DNA from: Mesostigma viride
Lineage: Eukaryota; Streptophyta; Mesostigmatophyceae; Mesostigmatales; Mesostigmataceae
Direction: 5' to 3'
Assembly: GCA_009746045.1 (NCBI GenBank)
Contig: RPFO01000595.1
Location: 1,361,123-1,425,122, forward strand
Length of the DNA stretch: 64,000 bases
Below the pieces are notes generated by a model. It worked only from the letters and a program-made list of their open reading frames with translations, was not told the DNA's origin and ran no database searches. This document shows positions 20,420 through 31,694 of this stretch, in pieces; the stretch's first letter is position 1, and the number at the start of each line of letters is the position of its first letter. The position numbers and the translations under genes are program-made.

Positions 20420-21562
20420 TTAGCGCAAGCCTCGGCCGTGAGCTCGGCCGGACATGGTGCCAGGTGACACATGCGCGTCAAGCGGTCCAGGAAAACCAAA
20501 ATCATGCTGTTGCCATTCTTGGTCTTCCGGAAGGGGCCAACAAAATCCATCATCAAGGAATCCCAAGGGCCCACTGGGTCTGGTAGGGTCTGGGGGGCCG
20601 CCTGTGAGCCTGTATTGCGGGACTTCATGATCTGACATGATGGACACTCGCGCACGTAAGTCTCAATGTACTCTCGCATGCCTGGCCAGTAGAAGTTCTT
20701 TCGGGCCCGTGGCAGCAAGCGGTGGATCCCTTGGTGGCCACCGGCGAGAGAGTCATGGAGCTCATGGAGCAGAGCCGCTCGACATATCTCCGGGACGCAC
20801 AGGCGCCAGCAGTCTGGCCTCACCATGACATAGAGTCGCCCGTCCTGGAACTTGCACGGGAGCTTGCCCATCTGCTTGGGGTGCGACCTGATTGCCTCTA
20901 AGGCCGCGGGCTCCGTGACAGTGAACCGACTAATCAACGTCTCCAGGACAGAAGTGATCGTGTACGTGTCCGCCTCCTCCTCAAGGGTTTGGTGCACGTA
21001 CTCCGAAAAAATGGTAGGGGGCCCGATGCGCTGCAGGTGAAAAATTCCCTGAGCCGGTACCACGTGGCTGAGTGGCACTCGTGACCGGGACCCCTCCCTT
21101 TCCCCGGGGGCGCGCACGTCCTCGCGCGCGGCCTCCCAGTCGGGAGACAGGTCGTCCTGGGTCGTGCGACCGGTGTGGAACAGATAGCGACTGTGCAGCG
21201 ACTTGTTGCGGGGCTGGGTGACTTCCCGCTCGTGCGTGATGTTATGCACGTCGGGGCCCTGCACTTGGTATTCGCTGACAAGACTCCAAAAGGAACCGTC
21301 AGGGAACCACACCACGCGACGCCGAATGCTAATGTCCACATCCTGCGCGTCCAGCCAGTCGATGCCGATGATGATGTCGGCAGCTCCGAGCGGTGCGACC
21401 GTGGCTGTGAGCACCACAGGGATGCCTTGAATCACAGCCTTGATATAAACCCGACCAGGCGAGGGGCTCTTGCGACCATCTGAATAGGTCACATTCACCA
21501 CTGTCGCATGTGGCCGGATGTCGTATCCTGCGCGACGCGCCAATGCCTCGTTGATGAACGAC

Positions 21563-21567
21563 GTAGA
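21563..21567. repeat. Target-site duplication of K-B, left copy (GTAGA)
   Basis: GTAGA here and at 29016-29020. Rejoining gives the G2 protease active site VDTGASTSFINEA. Confidence 0.9.
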
Positions 21568-22197
21568 AGTTAACGAAACTGTCGGGCTGAACTGTGGTTC
21601 AGCCTGCACTGATTAATATCTACAGAGGAAGTAGTTATATTAATCAATAGGTTTACGTTGCTGGTTATGGCTACCAGCACAGAATGCACGAGGCACGTGA
21701 GAACCGTCGCCAAAGGTGCGAGGACACAGGTGCAGGGAAAGTGGTGCTACCAAGTGGCAGCGTCCTGCTCGTTATATACTAATTGTGACGCAGTCACATC
21801 CAGATGACTGATAGGACAGATCATCTCACAATATTGCTGTCCTTCACTCTGGTCCAGCAGATCTCGACTCGTTATCCATAAATAGTCACATCAGTGTCCT
21901 GTCGCACAAGTCCTGTCACTATTTGTTACGTCTAATCAATAGCATTGAATAGACCGCAGTGTCGGAGACTACATGTCCTATCGCACACTGTGACAAGACG
22001 TCGTATGCCACGCGTCACTTGAAGAACCACCGTAGAATCACCGAATCCAAGTAGAATGTAGTAGAACAGTATCTTGCTCATATCTCGAGCAATACTCATC
22101 AGAATGAACCCGTTTCTGGATTGTAGTAACCGGAAGTAGAATCTCTACAAGCCAAGTAGCTTAGTAGAATAATATTGCTTGCCAGGCAATATTAACT
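21568..22197 (-). repeat. K-B 3' LTR (630 bp)
   Basis: Near-identical to 28388-29015. On the element strand it starts AGTTAATATTGCC after a polypurine tract and ends CGTTAACT. Confidence 0.9.
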
Positions 22198-22219
22198 CCA
22201 GCCCTTTCTTCTCTTTTAG
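22198..22219 (-). other. Polypurine tract of K-B, with a partial duplicate at about 22236-22270
   Basis: The coding strand AAAAGAGAAGAAAGGGCTGG abuts the LTR start AGTTAA. About 45 bases further in, the LTR end plus tract is partly repeated (AAAGAAAGAAAGGGCTGG then AGTTAATATGG), a local tandem duplication. Confidence 0.7.
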
Positions 22220-22973
22220 AGCTTGGACGTAACAGCCATATTAACTCCAGCCCTTTCTTTCTTTTAGAGCTGTTAGGCTTGGCAACACATATATAGAAAC
22301 AACATGCATAGCACTTGACATCCCTCCCAGCTCTCTGTAGTCTCTGCTCGGGATTAATCAAGCACCAGATCACAACACATCTCAGCCATGACGAATTACA
22401 ATGAATTCCCTATCCACTGGAAGTAGAAAGCCAAGTGTTTGGAATAGCAGCTTGTGGCTAACCAGAATAATGACCAAAATGGAATCATCACCATAATGGC
22501 TCCTGATTGGAACCCCACAAGTTACCCACAAGACCTTATCAGGTAGACATTGATAGTTATCAGAACTGGCGCCCACCATGGACTGAGAAATAGCACATCA
22601 CAAAATATATTAAGCACATGACAAACTACCTTCCTCTGTCTGGGACAAAACTAGGGGGACCTGTCGCCACCTCACCAGCAAGGTTGATGGGTCAGCCAAT
22701 CCGGGAAAATCCGCCTAAGCAGCCCCAGGGAATCGAACCCTGCCCTATAAAATCCCTTTGGTTGAGACAAACCTCAAACTGAGGACAAACCCCCAACCAA
22801 CATCATGCTCCATGACTGAGCATTACATAGAATACAGTATTATACACATATGTACACAGAGCATTACTGCCCTCAGAGCATCACAGCTCTCAGCATAACA
22901 GAGCCCAGCTCTATGTTAGCTCTTCTCACCCAATCAGTCACCAAACTCAAAGCTCCAACTGGAATTGCTCAAC
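22220..22973 (-). other. K-B 3' non-coding region
   Basis: About 750 bp with no convincing gene. Contains the conserved T-arm-like hairpin at 22725-22751. Confidence 0.6.
22725..22751 (-). ncRNA. tRNA T-arm/B-box-like hairpin in the K-B 3' region
   Basis: On the element strand the stem CAGGG, loop TTCGATT and stem CCCTG pair fully. The same segment occurs in K-A at 12761-12787 with one stem base changed so that pairing is kept as G-U. No complete tRNA surrounds it. Confidence 0.6.
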
Positions 22974-25900
22974 TCACACAGAGGAGCTCATCAGCTTGTA
23001 AAGAAGCTTATATTGCTCAGCAGACTTGTGAGGCAACTTGGTCAAGGCATCAGCAGGATTCTCAGAACCTGGAAGATGTTGAATATCCACCAGACCTGCC
23101 AACTCCTTCAACAGGAGATAATCCAGATCTCTGCTTCTGGCCAACTGCTTGTGCACAAACTGGACCATGCCCATGTTATCTGAAAGGATCAAGGTTCCAG
23201 CTGAAGAGTATGAGGAGTCACTGAAGCCATAGCTAGCAACAGCTCCTTGATGTACAAACTGGACTGAATCCCTTCACAAATGGCTCTGCACTCAGAGACA
23301 TCTGAACTCACAGCAACCCTTCTTTGAAGACGACTGTACCAGGCCACAAGACTAGGCCTATGTTGCTGAAGCACAAACAAGCCAGCTGACCTGCCTCTGA
23401 CCTTAGAAACTTGCCTGCTATCCATGGAGCTATCAACATAGATATCCAAGGAAAATGGCAAAGACAAATCAATCCCAGCTAAAGTAATACCAGGAGACTT
23501 GTTAACATGTGCAATAATCTGGGAAGGCTCCTCCAGAATTAGCACATCATCAGGGGATCTGCTATGGACCATCATGTCAGGCCCACAAATGCTGCCATAC
23601 CAGGCCAACTTGCCTTTCAGCTCAGGTGCAATGGATGACGTCATGACCTCTGGAACAGATTGAAGAATGGTACTCTTGTAGTCATTGCCCGCCTGCAGCT
23701 TAATCAGCCACTGACTCCCCTCCTGAACCAATGTAGCCTGCATTCCACAGAACGTGACAGCCTCTCCAGGCTTCTGCCACAATTCTTTTCCCAAAGGAAA
23801 TGCATCATTAATGATGGGCACAAACTGACTCAACCACTTAGTGGGAGCAATCAAGTGCAAGTCATCACCATGCAGGCTAGCATACACAGGTAAATCATGC
23901 CACCTACCCAGCAATAAACATGGGTCCACAGATGACACCTTCAACCCACAGTGTTTAGTCAAGAAGTCTTCCAAGGTGAGCCTCCAAATGATGGGACTGG
24001 ACCTGAGACCTTCTAGACCCTTCAGAATCAGCAGGTAGCTAGACTGGAGCTCTGCCTGCCAGGCTACAGGAACTGGCACATGAAATGGAGTTTCACAATG
24101 CCACACCTGCTGAGCCACACTGGGATCACCCTTCAGAAATGCTCTCTTGAAATCTAGCAGAACTGAAGACATATCAGCACCCTGGTTCAGCATACCGACA
24201 TACAGGCACAATAAAATACGCCATGTATCATGTAGCATCCCAGGTGTATACAACTCCTCGCCCAGAAGATCCCCAGTACCACGGTATTCATTAAGAACTG
24301 GACGCACATGGGGAACAGACACCCCCTCCACCTCCTTCCGCTTGATGACGAATCTGAGCTTCAACCGTGTACTGTATGGAGGAACTTCATTCACAGGCTG
24401 ACAGCAGTCAAACTGCAACCACTCCTCTAGGGCCTTGGCAAATGCTAGCCTCCAGGCCTCAAACATCAGAGGAGAACTCATTTCCTGGACAAGCTGATCA
24501 TAGCTAAGAGGAGAATGAGCAGCCAGTGATCTCTTAGTAATACCAATACTGCTAGGATGAAGAGCAGCTGGCATCACAAGACTGGAAGCCACAGGAATCT
24601 GATCCTCAGGCCACTGCACATTCCTGATCGCTTTCACAGAGAAAAAATTAAGATTCAGGGCCCTGAAGTTAGTCAGTGGAATGCTACCCCAACCCTTACG
24701 AATAAGGCTATGAGATACAACCACAACTCCAGGGGTGCAAAGAAAATTCTGACCCAAAATGATAGGGCCATCGTAATCTTCTAGCACTAGGAAGGAAACA
24801 TCTACACCCATAAATGGCAAGATGATTTCTCCTACCACTTTCATATGAACCCTGCCACTAAAGTCAGACACCCAGGAACAGCTAGACTCGCCAATCTGCC
24901 GCTGCCCTGTATGCTGAGACCCCATGATGAGACCTCTGCATTGGTATCTACTTCTAGTGCAGTGCACTCGGACTCCCCCAACTGGCTGAGCTTGGACACC
25001 CGAGGCTTTTGCTTGGCTTTTTGCATAGCCAGCACCACATCTTTCAGGCCCACACCTCTATGCTTAGTGAGGCTAGAGGGGACCACATCTGCCTGCTCTA
25101 AATCTGGAAAGTTAACCGGTCCAGGGGTCTGGCCAGGACTTACCCGGGGATTACTTCCAGCCGGAACGTGATGATCAGGGATGACGTCATGACCAACTGG
25201 CAAGGTTGTCACATCAGGAGTTACTGCCTCTGCTTCAGCACCCCTTAGACGTACATATGACCACGACAGACGGTGCACATTCTGGGGAGGATCCTCCATC
25301 TTCACCCAGCACTTGTGCCCAGCTAGTTCCACCCTGGTCACTACTCCAGGGTGCCAGCTACCACGCTTGCCTGCAAGCTTGGGCTCTTTCCACACAATTA
25401 CCCTCTGGCCAACAACAGGTTTCAGAACACTCCAGCCCTTGTCTTTCTGCCTCAACTTGGCAAACTTGAACATAAGGCTATCTTTCCAGGCTTGCTCAAC
25501 CTCAGTAGGGAGCTCCCGAAGATGCAATGATAATGGAGTCACAGGGACCTCTCCAACATACATGGATGCCCTGACATTCAATCTGTCCTCAACTGACCTT
25601 AACCAGGCCGTCTTGATAATAGCTGGAACCAATCTTGGAATCTTCTTCTCCGTCAGCAGAATAGTCTTGAGTTCTCTGATTGTCCTCTCCACCACGCCTT
25701 GACTGCCATGGGACTCCCTGTGTACAACAAATAACTCAGGGAGGTCTTCATGCCCCATGCAGCACTCAAATTCTAAATCACACTGCAGCTGGATCACTGG
25801 TTTCATTCTGGATCTGATAGCCTGGAGCCCAGCCACCAAACATGGCTTAGATTTGTCTTGCAACAGCTCCAGCACCTTGTACTTGGTGTATCTGTCAACA

Positions 25901-26409
25901 CCCACCAACAAAATCAGTTTCCTGATTTCTTGGATATCACATTGTACATATCCAGGCTGCAACACAGGTTGTCTGACATGAGACTTCTTAGGCTTGGGAG
26001 CAACCAGCCTACAGGAACAAGCCTCAGCAACCTGCTTTACTGCATTAAACAAAGATGTCCCTCCCAGCCTCCTTGCAAACTGGAGTGCCTGGGCAGCATG
26101 ACCAAACATATGATGCAATCTCAATGCAATGTTTGACACAAGAGACATTTTATTAAATACAGGTGAGGTGCTTGGAACAGCACTCTCTCTTACAACCAAG
26201 CTCCCCATTGCATCATTCAGGCCATCAGCCTCATCCTCCTCCTCTAAAGGAGCTTCCTGCCCTAAGGCAGGACTTCCACGCTCCAACATTGAAGGAGTAC
26301 GCAAACTACCTCCAAGAGCCATGTGGGAACGTTGTTGCCTTGTGGTAACTGCTTTCACCATGGTGACGTGGGAAGACCCAGTCACTACCCCATTGTGTTC
26401 TTCCTCCAT
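22974..26409 (-). CDS. pol: K-B Pol: integrase, protease, reverse transcriptase, RNase H (frameshifted)
   Basis: Starts at ATG 26409 (MEEEHNGVVTG). Integrase: LHHMFGH ... CSC; Asp in VQCDIQEI with VDRYTKYKVLELL; Asp in LQCDLEF; Glu in GSQGVVERTIREL; C-terminal GSWHPGVVTRV. The protease follows, EVDTNAEVS with DTN at 24940-24948, then IILGQNFL after a frame change near 24900. RT: KLRFVIKRKEV, LLDFKRAFLKGD, YASLHGDDLHL with HGDD at 23861-23872. RNase H: IYVDSSMD, SDVSECRAI, then after a one-base shift near 23190 LSDNMGMVQ and NPADALTK. Two frameshifts make this copy inactive as read, unless they are assembly errors. Domain order and active-site variants are the same as in K-A. Confidence 0.85.
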
Positions 26410-26564
26410 GGATGCACCCTCAACCTGTGCAGGGGACTCTCAACCTTAAGTGGGAGACTCTCAACCTGTGCAGGGAGCAAATCAACTTCATCCAGAGTAA
26501 TGGGGGGGTCACTCTTAGCCCCCTCCCTGGCGGACCCTAGCAAGCCCAGGGAAGGCTGAGCCTG

Positions 26565-27595
26565 TCAGGTTGGGTTGTTATACCCACCTTGGCCCCTTTG
26601 CTTACGCCAGCTAGGGCAGTCCTTACGGATGTGGCCCTGCTGGTGACAGAAATAACATGTGATACGAGGTGTCCCCACCCCAGGTGGTCCCCGCTGGGAC
26701 CCCACCCTGTTGAAATCAAATCTGGGACGCTGAGCCGCTGGCTGCTCCTGGGAAGGACCTCCACGACGCTTGAAGCCACTGAAGCCCTTGGCCTGGAAGC
26801 CCCCCCTCTTGGAAGGCCCTGACCTTGGTGGGCCATAACCGTTGGAGGGCTGCCCCCCCCATTGGTTGCCCTTGACCCCTGCTGCAGCTGCCACCTCCAC
26901 CTTATCCTTCTCCTTCTCCTTCTCCCTGGCCTTGTCTGCCTCCTTCTTGCCTCCCACATACTTGCCCCTGAAATAATCCTTGATCTTGGCCACCATAGCA
27001 GCCCAGGTGGTGCATGTACGCATGTGCACCTGCAGGTTATCCAAGGTGACCTCATCCAATCCCAGGCTACCTAGGAAATCATCCATGGCAATCTCATCTG
27101 ACACTACATACCCCTTGCCAGCACAATTGTGCCTGAGCTCCTGAAAATCCTCAAATGCCTGCAGAATCAGGCCCTCAGCCTTGAAATCAATGTACTCCTT
27201 CTTCCAAAAGGAGCCATCACTAGCCCTCTTATCATCTAGGAACACCTCAAACTCAGCTATAAAAACCTCCCAGGAATCTCCATCCTCAAACTTGTCATTT
27301 ACATACTTCTGCACCCTCTTGGGACACTTAAGAAGGTACTGTGACATACACAGCACCTGCAGAGGATTGTTACCATTATACAAGCCCTTATATCCCTTAA
27401 GGTGCCTAATGGTAATATCCTTATCCTTAACAGTCCAGTGCTCCTTGAGACTGGGAAGCTGGTTAAGAATAGCAAAGCCCTCCTGGGCCTTGGCTCTGCG
27501 GGGCTGCTCTGCTGCTGCTGCTGCTGCTGACGATTAAAATTCTGACCCCGCAGCATTCGTTCGCCGCGTATCTCGCCGTCTTCCAAACCCTGCAT
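26565..27595 (-). CDS. gag: K-B Gag with CCHC zinc knuckle (one frameshift)
   Basis: Starts at ATG 27595 (MQGLEDGEIRGERML). A Gln run follows, then a one-base shift near 27500 leads into the long frame 26565-27383 (VLCMSQYLLKCPKRVQKYVNDKFEDGDSWEVF ...). The middle is helix-rich; a Lys/Glu-rich segment (AREKEKEKDKVE) precedes a Gly/Pro-rich basic region. The knuckle ITCYFCHQQGHIRKDC lies near 26620-26665. It matches K-A and K-C Gag in layout. Confidence 0.78.
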
Positions 27596-27821
27596 GGTCG
27601 CTGCGAATGCCGATGACAACTGTCGATGCCGATGCCGATGCTGAAGAAAGAATACTGCTGGGGAATTAATAAATTAATCCCTTAAGCTCTGGAACCAAGA
27701 AAAAAATTTTCCTGAATTAATTCACTGTTAATTATAACAGAAAATTTAATCCAGCCGCATATCGTCGCGCGGAAACTGCAATACGTTATCCAAAATCTGC
27801 TGCACAATACTCGGATATAAA

Positions 27822-28306
27822 TCAGGAAGCCCCTCGTTTTTCACCTGGCTCCTCAGCGTTTGATTGCCGCTGAATCGAAGCAGCGACGTTTATGATACCG
27901 TCGACTGACGACGCCCACCCGTTGTTGCTAACCGGAACTGCGACAGCCGGAAGAGTCGCCGAAATTCCAGACCACGCTGTCGCCAACGCCAGAACACCCA
28001 AGCCGTAGGTGCGAAGCGCCGAAATTACTTGAGCTTGTCGTCTGATCCCGACGCTGCAAGCCTTCGGAAAATATGGGAATTTTCCGACAGGATTTCCAAA
28101 TCTTGAGTAAGGTCGTCGACGAACTGATGCAGATCGTTAGAAACTGGCGGCCGGCTGACGAGCGCTTGAGACAGCGAAGGTTGAACAGCACGCGAATGCA
28201 GCGCAGCAGTTGATGCCGTACGTTGAACGTTGAAATTAAAGCCTGAAGACGATGGAGCCGACGCACGCTCGGGAGATGGCTCACGATATTCACGCGTGTT
28301 TCCCAT
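27822..28306 (-). CDS. K-B ORF1, extra protein upstream of gag (frameshifted)
   Basis: Starts at ATG 28306 (MGNTREYREPSPERA). The first frame ends at 28025 (...SDDKLK). If a one-base shift near 28030 is allowed, the next frame continues with a strongly hydrophobic stretch, ALRTYGLGVLALATAW, which could be a membrane helix. It lies where K-A and K-C have ORF1. Function unknown. Confidence 0.5.
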
Positions 28307-28369
28307 ATAATGGAAAAACACCGTAAAAATTGCCGACACCAGAAATCAATGCCGTAATCAGTAGATTAC

Positions 28370-28387
28370 GAACTCGCTTGTAATTCG
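28370..28387 (-). other. Putative primer-binding region of K-B (not TGG-type)
   Basis: CGAATTACAAGCGAGTTC directly follows the 5' LTR on the element strand; compare K-A and K-C. Confidence 0.4.
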
Positions 28388-29015
28388 AGTTAACGAAACT
28401 GTGGCTGAACTGTGGTTCAGCCTGCACTGATTAATATCTACAGAGGAAGTAGTTATATTAATCAATAGGTTTACGTTGCTGGTTATGGCTACCAGCACAG
28501 AATGCACGAGGCACGTGAGAACCGTCGCCAAAGGTGCGAGGACACAGGTGCAGGGAAAGTGGTGCTACCAAGTGGCAGCGTCCTGCTCGTTATATACTAA
28601 TTGTGACGCAGTCACATCCAGATGACTGATAGGACAGATCATCTCACAATATTGCTGTCCTTCACTCTGGACCAGCAGATCTCGACTCGTTATCCATAAA
28701 TAGTCACATCAGTGTCCTGTCGCACAAGTCCTGTCACTATTTGTTACGTCTAATCAATAGCATTGAATAGACCGCAGTGTCGGAGACTACATGTCCTATC
28801 GCACACTGTGACAAGACGTCGTATGCCACGCGTCACTTGAAGAACCACCGTAGAATCACCGAATCCAAGTAGAATGTAGTAGAACAGTATCTTGCTCATA
28901 TCTCGAGCAATACTCATCAGAATGAACCCGTTTCTGGATTGTAGTAACCGGAAGTAGAATCTCTACAAGCCAAGTAGCTTAGTAGAATAATATTGCTTGC
29001 CAGGCAATATTAACT
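28388..29015 (-). repeat. K-B 5' LTR (628 bp)
   Basis: Second copy of 21568-22197. Confidence 0.9.
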
Positions 29016-29020
29016 GTAGA
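29016..29020. repeat. Target-site duplication of K-B, right copy (GTAGA)
   Basis: Matches 21563-21567. Confidence 0.9.
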
Positions 29021-29467
29021 CGCACCCGTGTCCACCATGAACTGCACGTCCATGAAGGTCTTGTCCTTGAGGTAGGGGTCTAATGCTGATCCCGGTACAG
29101 CCAGACCTCCCCTAAAAAGGAGCAAGTTGCGGGTACCAGCCGGAGTTGCGCGCGTAGGCTGGTCGGAGCTCGCTGCGCTACCCGTGGCCGGCTGCGTGCT
29201 TGGGGCAGAGTCCTCGCCCAAGGATGCATCCACACTTGTATTCGCTACAAGCGGGGAGCGACTATCTACTGTAACGACTGATTCTGCGCCCGCGCTGGTA
29301 TTCGCTACCAACGGGGTGTCCTTATCTAAGCTGTCTATCTGCCCGACGTTATTGACTTGCGCTACCTTATCTACCTGTCCTACATCTACCTCTATCCGTG
29401 TAGGCAGGGACACTACGCACGAGGAACGGAGGGCCGGGAGACCGCCTCGTTCGACCGCCCGGTCCAC
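29021..29467 (-). pseudogene. pol: G2 protease, 5' fragment up to the active site
   Basis: The frame is -1 relative to gag, as in G3 and G4. After an acidic linker it reads RNLLLFRGGLAVPGSALDPYLKD and KTFMDVQFMVDTGAST, where VDTGA is the retropepsin catalytic motif. K-B interrupts it right after the active site and the protein resumes at 21562. The few residues encoded beyond the junction come from the K-B LTR. Confidence 0.82.
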
Positions 29468-31536
29468 TCTTCCCCCTCTACCTCATCCTCCTCGTCGCCA
29501 TGCCCATAGCCGGCGACCGCCTTGCCATCCATAACCCCCGAGGCGCCATTACCCGAGTCCTGTTGCTGTGAGAACAACTCATTCAACTCGCGGTTCACCT
29601 GCTGGAACGAAGGACCCGTAGCGCGGGGCGTCTGGTGCTGCGTGGGACGCTGCCGGGCGTCCTGCAGCTTGGCTGCGCGCTCGCCCGCGTTGCGAGGCCG
29701 GTCTGCGCGCCGTGCTTGTTCCGGGCGCTTACCGAAGGCAGGCCCGGAGAAACGGGGTGACGTCTGCTCGTCGCCACGATCCCGATCCCGTGGTGGTCGC
29801 GTGCAGTCCTTCTTGAGATGCCCGACCTCGCCGCACCGGAAGCATCGCGCCTTGGACGCATCGATTGCATTGACCTGGGGCGCTTCATAGTCGCCGTCCT
29901 CCTGCTCGTGGTCGACAATGTCCTCAGAGGACCCATCTTGGTCCACCGTAGTGAAGTGGACGCGACGCGGTGCAGCACCAGCATGCCGATAGGTGACCGC
30001 TGTGCGGCGGCGTGCGAGCACATCTGACACCTTTAGAAGGTACTGCTGGATCTCGATCACATCCCACTGCTCCCACGGTATCTCAGCAAAGCGCTTTAGC
30101 ACCTCATCTAGGAGTTCCGGACTCAGCGCCTCAATGAACCGCGCCCTATATTCGGTCCAGGTCAAGTCCTCAATGCGAGCCGAGAATGCTTCAAACTCTG
30201 TCAGAAACTCGCGGAAAGGTGTGGTGCCTTGGCGTAGCTTGGAAAAAGCCAGACGCTCGTGGAGCTTCCAGTCAGGGTGCACCAGCTTGCGCTCAATGCG
30301 CTCTAGTAGCTCCTCTACTGTGCGAGGGTACAAGCGCGACGCGACACTCTCACAGTTGAGTATGCCGACCACTGAGGGATCCATGCAGTTTGTGACGACG
30401 TAGGAGATAAGAACCTCGGTAGCTAGCTCCCACCCATTGTGGTTGCACCACGCCCAATAGATCTGTACCCACATACGCGTCCATTCGTCGATCTCGCGAG
30501 GGTTCATAGTCGCGCGCAGCTTGGGCACTGGTTTAAAGTCAGGCATGGGCGGCGCCTTAAACGCGTCGGCCCGAGGTCCGCCCGCTGCGCGATACGGCGG
30601 AACATTAAAGATCGACAACGAGTCATCTGCCGATGCAGGCGCTGACCTAGTCGCGCTGCGTTGTAGACAGACAGACGAGGGATGCGCGTAGCCAGGATCG
30701 CTGGGTGCCATGCGACTCAAGTTGAGGTTATTGCCATGCGACACGCTCGGCCGCGCAGGTCCGACTGCTGGGACATTGCGCGCCGGATGGGACGACGCGG
30801 GCCCACCCTCATCGTATACCGGCGGTGGGACCCTAGCCTCGTCCTGGGTCCACAGCGATGTCGCATTGGACTGCAGGTCACTGCCAAAAGAAACCCGTCG
30901 ACCGCTCGCCCAGGGATGTTGTAATCGTTGGGCACGTTGCGCGTGATAATAGGTCGCGTTCTGACTAAGCGGACCAAACATCTGCGACCCGTTCGGCTGG
31001 CTTAGCGGCTGCTGCTGCTGCTGCAACGACGGAAGCTGCTGCGGCGGCTGCCACTGTTGCTGCTGCGGCGGCGGTGGCTGCTGCTGCTGTACTGTCTGCG
31101 GCTGCCACTGCTGCGGCAACGGCTGTTGCTGTTCCGAATGCTGCTGTGGGGACTGCACGGGGTGCTGCTGCGGCTGCACTGGCGGGTGTTGCGGCGGCTG
31201 CACTGCCAGGTGCTGGGCTGCCCTCGTGGGATTCAATCTGGGCCGGGCCTCATCACCTGCCCGTTCCATCAGCTGGTTATACTCAGCCTGCATTCGCTGC
31301 GGCTGGTATTCCTCCCTATTATCATCATATCCGCTCCTCGTGGCCTTCGCGGCTCACGGGAGGTACTAGCCAGCTCACCTGGGTGACCTACAGGACTGCC
31401 TTGCTGGTAGGACGAGCCCTGTTGTGATACCTCCTGTACCTGGGACCCTGGGCTGCCCTGCCTATCCAAGTCTACACCGCCATCCTCGGAATGACTCCTA
31501 GCCGTGCCGCATACCTTCTTTTTACCCCGCGGCATG
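29413..31536 (-). CDS. gag: G2 Gag with Gln-rich region and CCHC knuckle
   Basis: The likely start is ATG 31536 (MPRGKKKVCGTARSH), whose frame joins the main open frame (29413-31293 and upstream) across a one-base shift near 31340. A long Gln/Pro-rich low-complexity stretch (CAG-type repeats, about 30990-31250) is followed by the capsid region (MNPREIDEWTRMWVQIYWAW ... FREFLTEFEAFSARIEDLTW). The CCHC knuckle is CFRCGEVGHLKKDC near 29805-29850. The C-terminal AGERAAKLQDARQRP block recurs in G4 Gag. It is closest in plan to the Gags of G3 and G4. Confidence 0.8.
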
Positions 31537-31694
31537 TTTACCAGTACCACATCCACAAGAGAAGGAAGGAAGGAGAGAGGAAGAAGGAGGAAAATGCCAT
31601 GCACATGCCCACAAGCAATCAACCAAGCGACTGCCCTACGTTATTCTGCTAATGTAGCTATTATATAGTAAGCTATAATTAGTACTCTACTCCT

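Larger units (their letters stand above)
20415..21567 (-). pseudogene. pol: G2 protease C-terminal part fused to integrase N-terminal part (RT and RNase H deleted)
   Basis: From the K-B insertion the minus strand continues the protease as SFINEALARRAGYDI, with the retropepsin second motif IIGIDWLDAQDVDI. After VVWFPDGSFW and a short linker it jumps to HSRYLFHTGR ... LETLISRFTVTEPAALEAI, the segment that precedes integrase in G3 and G4. The integrase zinc finger (LHELHDSLAGGHQG ... CPSC) and first catalytic Asp (LMMDFVGPF) follow. About 2 kb coding for RT and RNase H in G3/G4 is missing without a stop, so the deletion is in frame. The text ends at palindrome P. Confidence 0.82.
21568..29015 (-). 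mobile_element. K-B: second copia-like element with AGTT...AACT LTRs and IN-PR-RT-RH order
   Basis: 7,448 bp with LTRs of 630 and 628 bp, almost identical apart from a 2-base indel and a few substitutions, and GTAGA duplications. Minus-strand order: LTR, ORF1, gag, pol, 3' non-coding region, polypurine tract, LTR. It is clearly related to K-A but diverged at protein level (shared blocks such as PGMLHDTWR, GLEGLRSSPIIWR, YASLHGDDLHLIAPT). It has more frameshifts than K-A. It lies within the protease gene of G2. Confidence 0.9.
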
